Shown here in pieces: positions 16,317-25,940 of a stretch of 64,000 bases of DNA (positions are counted from its first letter, which is position 1; each line of letters opens with the position of its first letter). The notes beneath the pieces were generated by a model. That model was not told the origin of the DNA, made no database searches, and saw only the letters and a list, made by a program, of their open reading frames with translations. The position numbers and the translations under genes were made by a program. Source of the stretch: Xylanimonas ulmi (GTDB lineage Bacteria > Actinomycetota > Actinomycetes > Actinomycetales > Cellulomonadaceae); NCBI RefSeq assembly GCF_004216535.1, contig NZ_SGWX01000001.1:1984001-2048000 (forward strand), given 5' to 3'.

Positions 16317-17075
16317 TCAGCGCGGCGCCATCCGGATCGCGCCGTCGAGCCGGATCGTCTCCCCGTTGAGCATCGGGTTGGCGACGATCGCGGCCACCAG
16401 GTCGGCGTACTCGGCGGCCGTGCCCAGCCGGCTCGGGTGCGGCACCTGCGCGCCGAGCGAGGCCCGCACGTCGTCGGGCAGCCCGCCGAGCATCGGGGTG
16501 TCGAACAGGCCGGGTGCGATCGTGACCACGCGGATGAGCAGCGGCGCCAGGTCTCGCGCGATGGGCAGCGTCATGCCGGCGACACCCGCCTTCGAGGCCG
16601 AGTAGGCCGCCTGGCCGATCTGACCGTCGAAGGCCGCGACCGACGCGGTGTTGACGACGACGCCACGCTCCTCGCCGTCGGGGTCGTTGGCTGCCATCGC
16701 CGACGCCGCGAGCCGGATGACGTTGAACGTGCCGACCAGGTTGACGGTGACCACCCGGGAGAACTCGGCCAGCGGGAAGGGCCCCTGCCGCGTGACGGTC
16801 CGGTGCGCCGCGCCGACTCCGGCGCAGTTGACCGCGACCGCCAGGCGGCCGTCCTCGTTGGCGAGCCCGACGGCGCGCGTGACCGCCGCCTCATCCGTGA
16901 CGTCCGCGGCGGCGAACCGGACCGCGTCGCCCAGCGCGTCGAGCGCCGACCGGTCGGCCGACGCCAGGTCGACGGCGACCACGCGCGCGCCGTCCGCGGC
17001 CAACCGCGTCACGGTCGCCAGCCCCAGCCCCGAAGCGCCTCCCGTGACCAGCGCGACCTTGCCGTGAACCCTCAT
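16317..17075 (-). CDS. SDR, 3-hydroxyacyl-CoA dehydrogenase type II (HSD17B10)-like
   Basis: A 252-residue [22 protein letters not shown] (acidic residue favouring NAD), [45 protein letters not shown], and [10 protein letters not shown]. This pattern, with [15 protein letters not shown], is characteristic of type II 3-hydroxyacyl-CoA dehydrogenases, which oxidise (2-methyl-)3-hydroxyacyl-CoA. That supplies the step between the hydratase and thiolase of the neighbouring operon. The ATG at 17075 follows an AGGAAG; in-frame upstream codons are not homologous. It is divergent from the TetR gene with a regulon palindrome between them. Confidence 0.92.
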   Translation of the reverse strand: MRVHGKVALVTGGASGLGLATVTRLAADGARVVAVDLASADRSALDALGDAVRFAAADVTDEAAVTRAVGLANEDGRLAVAVNCAGVGAAHRTVTRQGPFPLAEFSRVVTVNLVGTFNVIRLAASAMAANDPDGEERGVVVNTASVAAFDGQIGQAAYSASKAGVAGMTLPIARDLAPLLIRVVTIAPGLFDTPMLGGLPDDVRASLGAQVPHPSRLGTAAEYADLVAAIVANPMLNGETIRLDGAIRMAPR

Positions 17076-17148
17076 GCGACTTCCTCCCTGGTGTGCGGAC
17101 CGAGTGCGGACCGACGTGTGCGCCCGCCCCGGACGGAGCGGCGCGGCG

Positions 17149-17166
17149 AGCGAACGATCGCTCAGT
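17149..17166. promoter_or_regulatory. Regulon palindrome site 2 (AGCGAACGATCGCTCAGT)
   Basis: It matches the 18-bp regulon consensus, with a perfect right half and a weaker left half. It lies between the divergent SDR (start 17075) and TetR (start 17243) genes, consistent with autoregulation of the TetR gene. Confidence 0.65.
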
Positions 17167-17242
17167 GCTTCAATGGCCCCAGCGAGCGCCCCCACGAGCG
17201 ACCTCGCGCGACCCCACCGGCCCGACTGACAGGCGAGACGAC

Positions 17243-17866
17243 ATGACCTCCGCGAACGACGCGCCCGCAGCGGACTGGCGGACGTATTCCCCGCTGCGCC
17301 TGTCCCCCATCCTGCGCGCGACGCTCGCGCAGGTGGTCGAGCACGGCTACGACGCGACGAGCGTGCGCTCGATCGCGCGTGAGGTCGGCGTCACGGTGCC
17401 CGCGCTCTACTACCACTTCGAGAACAAGCAGGCGATCCTCGCCGCGCTCCTGGACCACGCCATGACGATCGTGACCACGCACGTCGAGGCCGCCCTCGCC
17501 GAGGCGGGCGACGACCCGACGCGCCAGCTCAGCGCCGTCGTCGAGGCGATCTCGCTGTACATGGCCCACCACCGTGACCTCGCGTTCCTCGACTCCGAGC
17601 GGCGCGCGCTGGTCGCGGAGAACCGGACGCGCTACATCGAGCACCGCGACCGCGTCGAGCAGCGCGTGCGCATGATCATCGAGCGCGGCGTCGACGCGGG
17701 CGTATTCCGCACCGCGGACCCCGAGACCTGCGGTCGGGCCATCTTGTCGATGTGCCAGGGCATCGCCGGCTGGTACCGCCCCGAGGGACCCGACGCGCCC
17801 GACATCGTCGCGCGACGCTACGTCGCGATCGCGCTCGCCGCGGCGGGATGCGTCACGACGGTCTGA
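17243..17866 (+). CDS. TetR-family regulator, probable master of the acyl-CoA regulon
   Basis: A 207-residue TetR protein with [49 protein letters not shown] and a C-terminal helical domain ([41 protein letters not shown]) of the kind found in acyl-CoA-responsive regulators of lipid catabolism. The ATG at 17243 follows AGGCGAG; the longer in-frame extension upstream would cross the operator region. Its promoter carries one of six copies of an 18-bp palindrome found before all neighbouring catabolic and transport units, which makes it the natural candidate to bind them and be released by an acyl-CoA intermediate. Confidence 0.9.
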   Translation: MTSANDAPAADWRTYSPLRLSPILRATLAQVVEHGYDATSVRSIAREVGVTVPALYYHFENKQAILAALLDHAMTIVTTHVEAALAEAGDDPTRQLSAVVEAISLYMAHHRDLAFLDSERRALVAENRTRYIEHRDRVEQRVRMIIERGVDAGVFRTADPETCGRAILSMCQGIAGWYRPEGPDAPDIVARRYVAIALAAAGCVTTV

Positions 17867-17897
17867 ACGGTCCATCGGCGCGACTCCCTCGTCGTCT

Positions 17898-17915
17898 ACT
17901 GAACGCTCGCTAAGG
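17898..17915. promoter_or_regulatory. Regulon palindrome site 3 (ACTGAACGCTCGCTAAGG)
   Basis: It matches the regulon consensus at 17 or 18 positions. It lies in the 232-base region between the TetR stop and the transporter operon and is directly followed by a second GAGCGAGCG half-like stretch. It is one of two sites before the ABC transporter genes. Confidence 0.65.
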
Positions 17916-18036
17916 AGCGAGCGTAGGCATCGCGCGCATCCGCCGCAAGAGCCGTCGGCGAGCACCTCGACCGCCGATCGCCTGCCTCCACCATGCACCC
18001 CCTTGCGTGGCGCGCGTCACAACCGATACGTTGCCA

Positions 18037-18054
18037 ATTGAACGAGCGCTAAGT
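18037..18054. promoter_or_regulatory. Regulon palindrome site 4 (ATTGAACGAGCGCTAAGT)
   Basis: It matches the regulon consensus and ends 45 bases before the ATG of the substrate-binding protein. This position suits repression of the transporter promoter. Confidence 0.68.
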
Positions 18055-18098
18055 CAACTGCGGACTTTCCTGTTGCCAGCCGAGCCCAAGGACGCGCC

Positions 18099-19334
18099 AT
18101 GAAGAAGCTGAGCGCCAGCCTCGCGATCACCGCCCTGACGACCGCCACCCTCGCCGGGTGCGGGGGACGGGACGACTCCCCCGCCGAAGCCGGCGACGAC
18201 TGCGCGCCGGGGATCACCGACAGTCAGGTCCGGATCGGCTCGAGCCTGCCGGCGTCGGGCCCTGCGGCGGCCTACGGCGCGATCGCGGCGGGCTCCGAGG
18301 CCTACTTCGACGCCGTCAACGCCGCAGGGGGCGTCGCGATGGGCGACGGCGTCACGCGCCAGGTCGTCCTGACCACGATGGACGACGCCTACGACTCGGC
18401 GCGCACCGTCAGCAATGTGCGCAAACTCGTCGAGCAGGACGATGTCGCGGCGCTGATGAACGTCCTGGGCACCTCCCCCAACGCCGCGATCGCCGACTAC
18501 GTGACCGAGCACAAGATCCCCAACCTCTTTGCGATGACGGGCACCGACCAGATCGGCGAGCAGGCCTCCCCGCCCTGGACCCAGGCGTTCATGCCGCAGT
18601 ACGCCCTGGAGGCCGAGGCCCTCGGCGGCCGCGTGCTGGAGATCAACCCCAACGCGAAGATCGCGATCCTGTACCAGAACGACGGCTACGGGAAGAACAT
18701 GTTGGCCGACTTCACGGAGTTCTTCGCGGGCACCGGCGTCACGATCGTGGCCGAGCAGTCCTACGAGCAGACCGCCAGCTCGATCGACTCCCAGATGGCC
18801 AACCTCGCCGCGTCCGACGCCGACATGTTCCTCGACTACGCCACCGGCGCCTTCATGACCCAGAGCCTGCGCAAGCGCGCCGAACTCGGCTGGCAGGTCC
18901 CGACCATCATCACCTCGGCCTCCGGCAGCGTCGAGACGATCATCAAGCCGGCCGGCGAGGGCGCCGCCGATGGCGTCATCACGACGTCCTGGCTCAAGGA
19001 CGTCAGCGCGGGGCCCGGAGACGACCCGGGCGTCAAGGCGTGGTGGGAGTTCGCCCAGGAGCACGGCCTGGAGGCCCGCGACAACATCGCCTCCAACGGC
19101 TACACGACCGCGCAACTCATGGTCGAGGTGCTCGAGCGGACCCAGGGCTGCACCAGCCAGGACATCCGCGCGGCCGCGTTCAGCCTCGACGGCGCACGCG
19201 CCGACCTGCTGCTCGAGGGAATCACGGTGAGCACGAGCGAGGACTACCCCTACATGCTCACCACCGTGGGCTACCAGGAGTTCCGCGACGGCGGCTGGCG
19301 TCCCGACGGCGCCACCCACGAGAGGCAGCGGTGA
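18099..19334 (+). CDS. Liv-type ABC transporter substrate-binding lipoprotein
   Basis: A 411-residue extracytoplasmic binding protein with a lipoprotein signal peptide: MKKLSASLAITALTTATLAGC, lipid-modified Cys21. The mature part follows the type I periplasmic-binding (LivK-like) fold: VRIGSSLPASGPAAAYGAIAAG, YFDAVNAAGG, MGTDQIG-type region FAMTGTDQIGEQ, YQNDGYGKNM. It is first in a five-gene overlapping operon. Two regulon palindromes upstream tie it to acyl-CoA catabolism, so the ligand is more likely a carboxylic acid (fatty, hydroxy or aromatic acid) than leucine or isoleucine. Confidence 0.92.
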   Translation: MKKLSASLAITALTTATLAGCGGRDDSPAEAGDDCAPGITDSQVRIGSSLPASGPAAAYGAIAAGSEAYFDAVNAAGGVAMGDGVTRQVVLTTMDDAYDSARTVSNVRKLVEQDDVAALMNVLGTSPNAAIADYVTEHKIPNLFAMTGTDQIGEQASPPWTQAFMPQYALEAEALGGRVLEINPNAKIAILYQNDGYGKNMLADFTEFFAGTGVTIVAEQSYEQTASSIDSQMANLAASDADMFLDYATGAFMTQSLRKRAELGWQVPTIITSASGSVETIIKPAGEGAADGVITTSWLKDVSAGPGDDPGVKAWWEFAQEHGLEARDNIASNGYTTAQLMVEVLERTQGCTSQDIRAAAFSLDGARADLLLEGITVSTSEDYPYMLTTVGYQEFRDGGWRPDGATHERQR

Positions 19335-20110
19335 CGCCGTCCGCCCCAGTGCTGCTCGACATCCGCGACCTTTGTGTGCGCTTCGGTGGGATCGCCGCCC
19401 TCGACGGTCCCAGCCTGGCGGTGCGCCAGGGTGAGATCTGCGGGCTGATCGGGCCCAACGGGGCGGGCAAGACCACGCTGTTCAACTGCGTCAGCCGGCT
19501 GCACCAGCCCGACTCGGGGTCGATCACGCTGGGCGGCCAGGACCTGCTGCGCTTGCGCGCCGACCAGATCGCCGGCGCCGGCGTCGCCCGCACCTTCCAG
19601 AGCCCCGGTCTGTTCACGTCCCTGACCGTCGTCGAGAACGTCCTGGTGGGCGCGTACCACCGCACGCCCGGAGGCCTCGGCGCGGCGACCCTGGCGCTGC
19701 CCAGCGTCGCCCGGCACGAGCGCCGACAGCGGGTCCGGGCCATGGCGGTGCTCGACGAGCTCGGCCTGGCCGACGTCGCCGACCGCGTGGCGGCCGGCCT
19801 TCCCTTCGGCACGCTCAAACGGGTCGAGCTCGCCCGCGCGTTGATGTGCGACCCACGGCTGCTGCTGCTCGACGAGCCGGCGAACGGTCTGATCCACGGC
19901 GAGGTGATGGAGCTGGCTGCGGTCATCGCGACGCTGTGCCGGGAGCGCGGCCTGAGCGTGCTGCTCGTGGAGCACCACATGGCGATGGTGATGGCGGTCT
20001 CCCACCACGTGGTGGCGCTCAACTTCGGCCGCAAGATCGCCGACGGCGCCCCCGAGGAGGTCCGCGCCCATCCCGACGTCGTCGCCGCCTATCTCGGCAG
20101 CGCCGCCTGA
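19331..20110 (+). CDS. ABC transporter ATP-binding protein, LivG-like
   Basis: A 259-residue ATPase: Walker A GPNGAGKTT, Q-loop region FQSPGLFTSLTVVENV, a degenerate signature LPFGTLKRVELARAL, Walker B LLLLDEPANGL and H-loop VEHHM. LivG proteins usually have a LAYGxQRRLEIAR-type signature, and the present one is further altered. GTG 19331 overlaps the SBP stop (GTGA). It energises uptake together with the LivF-like subunit. Confidence 0.93.
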   Translation: MTPSAPVLLDIRDLCVRFGGIAALDGPSLAVRQGEICGLIGPNGAGKTTLFNCVSRLHQPDSGSITLGGQDLLRLRADQIAGAGVARTFQSPGLFTSLTVVENVLVGAYHRTPGGLGAATLALPSVARHERRQRVRAMAVLDELGLADVADRVAAGLPFGTLKRVELARALMCDPRLLLLDEPANGLIHGEVMELAAVIATLCRERGLSVLLVEHHMAMVMAVSHHVVALNFGRKIADGAPEEVRAHPDVVAAYLGSAA

Positions 20111-20814
20111 TGGCTCTGCTGGAGGTCGAGGGCCTGCGCGCCGGGTACGGCCGCGGTGAGGTCCTGCACGACGTCGACCTGTCGGTCGCCGCGGGCGAGA
20201 CGCTCGTCGTGCTCGGGGCCAACGGCGCGGGCAAGACGACGACGCTGCGCGCGCTGTCGGGCCTGATCCCCGCCGCGGGCCGCCTCGTCCTGGACGGCGC
20301 CGACCTGGTCGGGCTGGGTCCCACCCGCACGGCGCGCCTCGGCGTCGCACACGTGCCCCAGGGTCGCGGCACGTTCACCGACCTCACGGTCGAGCAGAAC
20401 CTGCGCGTGGGCTCCTACCTGCGCAAGGACGACGCCGCCGCGGACCGTGACCGGTGGTTTGAGGTGTTCCCCCGCCTGCGCGAGCGCCGGCGCCAGCTCG
20501 CCGGCGCCCTCTCCGGCGGCGAGCAGCAGATGCTCGCCATCGCACGCGCGCTCATGATGCGCCCCCGGCTGCTGCTGCTCGACGAGCCCTCGCTCGGGTT
20601 GGCGCCCAACACCACGCGCGACCTGTTCGCGACCCTGGCCGACCTGCGCCACGACAGCGACGTGGCCCTGCTCATCGTGGAGCAGAACGCCCAGTTGGCG
20701 CTGGGCATCGCCGACCACGCCGTGCTGCTCGAGGTGGGCGCCGTCGTCGCCTCTGGCCCGGCCGCGGCCATCGCGGGCGACGACAGCGTGCGGCGCGCCT
20801 ACCTCGGATACTGA
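20110..20814 (+). CDS. ABC transporter ATP-binding protein, LivF-like
   Basis: A 234-residue ATPase: Walker A GANGAGKTTT, Q-loop VPQGRGTFTDLTVEQNL, signature ALSGGEQQMLAIARAL, Walker B LLLLDEPSLGLAP and H-loop VEQNAQ. The start ATG 20110 shares one base with the LivG-like stop (TGATG). It is the second nucleotide-binding subunit of the Liv-type importer. Confidence 0.93.
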   Translation: MALLEVEGLRAGYGRGEVLHDVDLSVAAGETLVVLGANGAGKTTTLRALSGLIPAAGRLVLDGADLVGLGPTRTARLGVAHVPQGRGTFTDLTVEQNLRVGSYLRKDDAAADRDRWFEVFPRLRERRRQLAGALSGGEQQMLAIARALMMRPRLLLLDEPSLGLAPNTTRDLFATLADLRHDSDVALLIVEQNAQLALGIADHAVLLEVGAVVASGPAAAIAGDDSVRRAYLGY

Positions 20815-20827
20815 ACAGGAGCGGTGA

Positions 20828-21712
20828 GTGGGGCTCTTTTGGCAACAGACGTTGGACGGGGTCGTCTCGGGATCGGTCTACGGCGCCCTCGCCCTGAGCA
20901 TCGTGCTGGTCCACCGCGCGTCGGGCATCGTCAACTTCGCCCAGGGCGAGATGGCAATGCTCGGCGCGTTCCTCGCGTGGCAGCTGATCTCCTGGGGGGC
21001 GCCGCTGTACGCCGCCGCGGCCCTGGCCATGGCCGCCACCTTCGCGCTCGGCGTCGCCTGCGAGCGGCTCCTGATCGCGCCGTTCCGGCGCCGGTCCACG
21101 CTCTTCCCCCTGGTCATCGTGACCCTCGGGCTGATGCTGCTGGTCAACAGCGCGGCGGGCTGGACCTGGGGCTACCAGACCAAGGAGGTGCCGAAGGCCT
21201 TCGGACCAGGCGCCATCACCATCGCCGGCGCCTCGGTCTCACGCCAAGGCGCCGGCGTCATCGTCTGCGTGATCGCGGCGGCGGCCGCCCTGTACCTGCT
21301 CTTCCAGCGCACGACATTCGGCGTGTACCTGCGCGCGGCCTCGACCAACGCCGAGTCGGCCGCACTGTCGGGCATCCCGGTCGGGCGCATGCTCATGGTC
21401 GGCTGGGGTCTGGCCGCGGCGTTGGGCACCCTGGTCGGGCTCCTGGTGGCGCCGCAGCTGTTCCTGCACGTCAACATGATGTCCCCACTGCTGATCTACG
21501 CCTTCGCCGCGGCGACCCTCGGCGGCCTGGACAGCCCCCCGGGGGCGATCGTCGGCGGACTGATCGTGGGCATCGTCGAGAACCTCGCGGGCACCTACGT
21601 CGACCTCATCGGCAACGAGTTCGGCCAGGGCGTCGCGTTCCTGCTGATCCTCATCGTGCTCTCGGTCAAACCCGAGGGACTCTTCGGCACGCGTTCGGCG
21701 GTGCGCGTATGA
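20828..21712 (+). CDS. ABC transporter permease, LivH-like
   Basis: A 294-residue integral membrane permease with about eight hydrophobic segments. The LivH signature SGSVYGALALSIVLVHRASGIVNFAQGEMAMLGAF is at the N-terminus and the coupling region RAASTNAESAALSGIPVGRML is central. It ends with LGGLDSPPGAIVGGLIVGIVENL and SVKPEGLFG. GTG 20828 follows AGGAGCGG. Its stop overlaps the LivM-like start (ATGA). Confidence 0.93.
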   Translation: MGLFWQQTLDGVVSGSVYGALALSIVLVHRASGIVNFAQGEMAMLGAFLAWQLISWGAPLYAAAALAMAATFALGVACERLLIAPFRRRSTLFPLVIVTLGLMLLVNSAAGWTWGYQTKEVPKAFGPGAITIAGASVSRQGAGVIVCVIAAAAALYLLFQRTTFGVYLRAASTNAESAALSGIPVGRMLMVGWGLAAALGTLVGLLVAPQLFLHVNMMSPLLIYAFAAATLGGLDSPPGAIVGGLIVGIVENLAGTYVDLIGNEFGQGVAFLLILIVLSVKPEGLFGTRSAVRV

Positions 21713-22692
21713 GCCCGCTACGCGCGCTGCGCGCCGAGCAACGGCCCCTGCGCCTGCCGCCCCACGTCCGCCTGGCCGCCGTCGTCGCCCTGGTGGCGCT
21801 GGCCGCGGCGCTGCCACTGAGCCAGCCGACCTACGTCAACTTCGACCTGAGCATGGCGATGGTCTACGCCGTCGCAGGGCTCGGCCTCAACCTCCTGACC
21901 GGCAACACCGGCCAGCTCTCGCTGGGCCACAGCGCGTTCTTCGCCGTCGGCTCGTACACGGCCGCCCTCATGATCGGCGGCGGCGCGCACTACCTGCTGA
22001 CCATCCCCGTCGCAGGCGTCGCCTCGTTCGCGCTCGGCTTCGTCATCGGCCTGCCGGCCCTGCGCCTGCGCGGACTGCAACTCGCGCTGGTGACGCTGGC
22101 CCTGGCGCTGACGGTCCCGGCGATCGTCAAGCGCCTCGACCGCTTCACGCACGGGTTCGAGGGGATGAGCGTCGTCGCGGCCTCCGCGCCGACCTGGACC
22201 GGCCTCGCCGACGACCAGTGGCGCTACTACCTGTGCCTGGCCGCGCTCGCGTTCGCGCTGGTGGTCGCCCACCGGATCGCCTCCGGGCGGACCGGACGCG
22301 CCATGACCGCCGTGCGCGACAACGAGGTGGTCGCCAACGCCATGGGCATCCGCGCCGCGCGGCTCAAGACGCTGGTCTTCGCCACCAGCGCCGCCTTCGC
22401 CGCCATCGCCGGCGTGCTCTACACGCTGGTGGTGCAGTTCGTCGGGCCCGAGGCGTTCGGCCTGACGCTCGCGGTCTCGCTCGTGACGCTCATCGTGGTC
22501 GGCGGGCTCGGCGCCACATGGGGGGCCGTGCTCGGCGGGCTCTTCGTCGTCTACGCCCCCAAGTACCTGGCTGAGGTCAACCAGTCGGCGAGCGGAGTCG
22601 CCTACGGCGCCGCGCTGATCGCCTGCATGTTCGTCGCGCCCTACGGCCTGGTCAGCCTGATCCGGTGGTGCGGGCGACGCCTGCGGCGCTGA
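21709..22692 (+). CDS. ABC transporter permease, LivM-like
   Basis: A 327-residue membrane permease. Motifs are AVAGLGLNLLTGNTGQLSLGHSAFFAVGSYTAALM, the cytoplasmic coupling loop RTGRAMTAVRDNEVVANAMGIRAARLKTLVFATSAAFAAIAGVL, and VGGLGATWGAVLGGLF. The start ATG 21709 overlaps the LivH-like stop by ATGA; a longer upstream in-frame reading is a different-frame artefact over the LivH-like gene. Last gene of the importer operon, convergent with the FadD-like ligase. Confidence 0.92.
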   Translation: MSPLRALRAEQRPLRLPPHVRLAAVVALVALAAALPLSQPTYVNFDLSMAMVYAVAGLGLNLLTGNTGQLSLGHSAFFAVGSYTAALMIGGGAHYLLTIPVAGVASFALGFVIGLPALRLRGLQLALVTLALALTVPAIVKRLDRFTHGFEGMSVVAASAPTWTGLADDQWRYYLCLAALAFALVVAHRIASGRTGRAMTAVRDNEVVANAMGIRAARLKTLVFATSAAFAAIAGVLYTLVVQFVGPEAFGLTLAVSLVTLIVVGGLGATWGAVLGGLFVVYAPKYLAEVNQSASGVAYGAALIACMFVAPYGLVSLIRWCGRRLRR

Positions 22693-22708
22693 GTGCGCCG
22701 GGAGGCTG

Positions 22709-24283
22709 TCAGGACGCCTCGGCCGTCTCGCGCAGCACGTCCTTGCGGACCTTGCCCGAGGCGTTGCGCGGCAGTTCGGTGATCAGCTCCAGCCGCGTGG
22801 GGAGCTTGTAGCGGGCGAGCGACGACGTCGCCCACTCCCGCAGGGACTCCAGGTCCAGCGGCTCGTTCGGGTCGCGCAGCGCGACGTAGGCCACGGGCGT
22901 CTCGCCCCACACAGGGTGCGGCACGCCGACCACGCTCACCTCGGCGATCTGCGGATGGTTCGACAGGGCGTTCTCGACCTCGGCGCAGTAGATGTTCTCG
23001 CCGCCCGAGATGATCATGTCCTTGACCCGGTCGACGACGTAGAAGTAGCCCTCCTCGTCGACTCGGACCAGGTCGCCCGAGTGGAACCAGCCGCCCGCGA
23101 ACGCCTCGGAGGTCGCCTCGGGCATGTTCCAGTACTCGGCCATCAGGCCAGGCCCCCGGTAGACGATCTCGCCGACCTGACCCTGCTCGACGTCGTTCAT
23201 CTCGGCGTCGACGACCCGCGCGGTCACGGTGGCGACCGGCTTGCCGACGGAGCCCAGCTTGCGGATGGCGTCGGCGCCGTCGAGCACGCACGTGACCGGC
23301 GACATCTCGGTCTGTCCGAACAGCGCCACGTTCCGGGCGTCGGGGAAGGTCGCGGCCATCTGCCGCAGGAGTGCGTCCGAGGCGGGCGCCGCGCCCCAGC
23401 AGGCCATCCGAAGCCGCGACAGGTCACGGTCGGCGACGGTGGGGTCGGCGCAGACCGCCTGCCACTGCGTGGGGACCAGGAACACCGCGGTGACCCCCTC
23501 CGACTCGAGCACGTCGAGCAGCGCGGCGGCGCGGAACGGGGCGGTCGGCATGATGACGACGGCGCCGCCGATGAGGATCGTGCCGACGACCGAGCCGAGG
23601 GCGCCGATGTGGAAGAGCGGCAGGGCGATCAGGTTGACCTCCTGGTCCGCGTCGCCGAGCCGCATCGCGCGGGTGACCGTCCCCGCCTGCGCTTGGAGGT
23701 TGAGGTGCGTCAGCACCGCGCCCTTGGGCCGGCCCGTCGTGCCCGAGGTGTACATGATGAGAGCCGGCGAGTCCTCGGGAACGTCGATGGCAGGACATGG
23801 CTCGCCGCGCTCCTCCAGCAGCGCGTCGTAGGACTCGCCCGCCCCCGGATCGGCGGCGACGACCACCAGCCGGACCCGCTCGGGCAGGTCGGCGCCGACG
23901 ACGGCGGCGCGCCCGATCGCGTCGACGAACACGACCGCGGCGCCCGAGTCCGCGACCGCGAAGGCGACCTCACCTGCGGCGAGGCGGAAGTTGAGCGGGA
24001 CCGCGATCGCTCCGAGCCGGTTGATCGCCAAGATCGCCTCCAGGAACTGCGGCCGGTTGCCCATGACGAGTGCGACGCGGTCGCCGAAGCTGACGCCGCG
24101 GCGAGCCAGGGCGTCCGCCAGGGCGCCCACCCGCTCGTGCAACTGCGCCCACGTCGTGGTCTGTCCCTCGAACCGCAGCGCGGGCCGCGCGGCGAGGGTG
24201 TGCGCGTGCCGGGCCAGGGTGTTGTTCCAGTGGGCCCGACGTGACGCGTAGGGCTCGGAGCTGAGGTCGACGTGAGCGGTCAC
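22709..24283 (-). CDS. Fatty-acid/acyl-CoA synthetase (FadD-like)
   Basis: A 524-residue AMP-forming ligase: P-loop IMYTSGTTGRPKGAVLTHLN, A5 ALFGQTEMSPV, A7 GGWFHSGDLVRVDEEGYFYV, hinge DRVKDMIISGGENIYCAEVE and A10 PRNASGKVRKDVL. GTG 24283 lies 8 bases after GAGAGG; an in-frame GTG three codons upstream lacks this spacing. A regulon palindrome (24326-24343) is 43 bases upstream. It probably activates the acid brought in by the adjacent ABC importer so that the acyl-CoA can enter the thiolase operon's pathway. Confidence 0.93.
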   Translation of the reverse strand: MTAHVDLSSEPYASRRAHWNNTLARHAHTLAARPALRFEGQTTTWAQLHERVGALADALARRGVSFGDRVALVMGNRPQFLEAILAINRLGAIAVPLNFRLAAGEVAFAVADSGAAVVFVDAIGRAAVVGADLPERVRLVVVAADPGAGESYDALLEERGEPCPAIDVPEDSPALIMYTSGTTGRPKGAVLTHLNLQAQAGTVTRAMRLGDADQEVNLIALPLFHIGALGSVVGTILIGGAVVIMPTAPFRAAALLDVLESEGVTAVFLVPTQWQAVCADPTVADRDLSRLRMACWGAAPASDALLRQMAATFPDARNVALFGQTEMSPVTCVLDGADAIRKLGSVGKPVATVTARVVDAEMNDVEQGQVGEIVYRGPGLMAEYWNMPEATSEAFAGGWFHSGDLVRVDEEGYFYVVDRVKDMIISGGENIYCAEVENALSNHPQIAEVSVVGVPHPVWGETPVAYVALRDPNEPLDLESLREWATSSLARYKLPTRLELITELPRNASGKVRKDVLRETAEAS

Positions 24284-24325
24284 AGAGATCACCTCTCGAC
24301 TGTTCCTGTGTTCCTGCTGGCGCTT

Positions 24326-24343
24326 ACTGATCGCTCGCTCAGG
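24326..24343. promoter_or_regulatory. Regulon palindrome site 5 (ACTGATCGCTCGCTCAGG)
   Basis: It matches the regulon consensus and lies between the stop of the nitronate-monooxygenase-like gene and the FadD-like ligase start. The ligase can therefore be controlled independently of the upstream gene. Confidence 0.68.
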
Positions 24344-24405
24344 ATAGTGGCGGCGCTCACAGGGGCGTCAAGGCCCGCCCCGGCGGCCGGGCCGGCCGGG
24401 CGAGG

Positions 24406-25532
<1,127 letters not shown>

Positions 25533-25649
25533 CAGCCTAGCGCGGTCTTCGGCCTGGTTGAAGGCCGCGGTCCCGCCGCAGGCCCGCCACCACCCCACAA
25601 CACAACAAGCCCTGCCCTCGATCACGGGGCAGGGCTTGCGTGTCTTTGG

Positions 25650-25722
25650 TGGAGCTGAGGGGACTCGAACCCCTGACCCCCTGCATGCCATGCAGGTGCG
25701 CTACCAGCTGCGCCACAGCCCC
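25650..25722 (-). tRNA. tRNA-Ala(GGC), downstream copy
   Basis: On the minus strand the 73-base sequence folds as a tRNA: acceptor GGGGCTG pairs with CAGCTCC (one G-U), anticodon stem CCTGC/GCAGG encloses loop ATGGCAT with anticodon GGC (Ala), and the T arm contains GGTTCGAGTCC. The discriminator is A, and CCA is not encoded. It is identical to the copy 40 bases upstream, and both are probably transcribed from one promoter. Confidence 0.95.
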
Positions 25723-25762
25723 GAGGGCGGCGAACCGTCCGTCGGACTCACTTTCGATCCGG

Positions 25763-25835
25763 TGGAGCTGAGGGGACTCGAACCCCTGACCCCCTGCATG
25801 CCATGCAGGTGCGCTACCAGCTGCGCCACAGCCCC
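25763..25835 (-). tRNA. tRNA-Ala(GGC), upstream copy
   Basis: Identical to the tRNA at 25650-25722: the same acceptor stem, anticodon loop ATGGCAT (anticodon GGC) and T arm. It is the promoter-proximal copy of the pair. Confidence 0.95.
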
Positions 25836-25877
25836 GTACGTCGCCCCGACGGACTCAGGCCCGCAGGAACGTCCGTG

Positions 25878-25907
25878 ATCCTATGCGCTCCGCGCCGCCT
25901 CGTCCAA
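25878..25907 (-). promoter_or_regulatory. Putative sigma-70-type promoter of the tRNA-Ala pair
   Basis: On the minus strand a -35 TTGGAC (25907-25902) and -10 TAGGAT (25883-25878) are separated by 18 bases. The predicted transcription start, near 25871, lies about 36 bases before the first tRNA. Confidence 0.5.
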
Positions 25908-25940
25908 ATCGCCGGACGGCCACCGGCCAGGCGACGGCGC

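Noticed and set aside
18099-22692. Leucine/isoleucine/valine transporter
   Set aside because: Family resemblance is clear, but shared operators with beta-oxidation genes make an amino-acid substrate unlikely; kept as Liv-type only.
25650-25835. tRNA-Ala pair as an integration (att) site
   Set aside because: No integrase, direct-repeat att sequence or phage genes were seen on either side.
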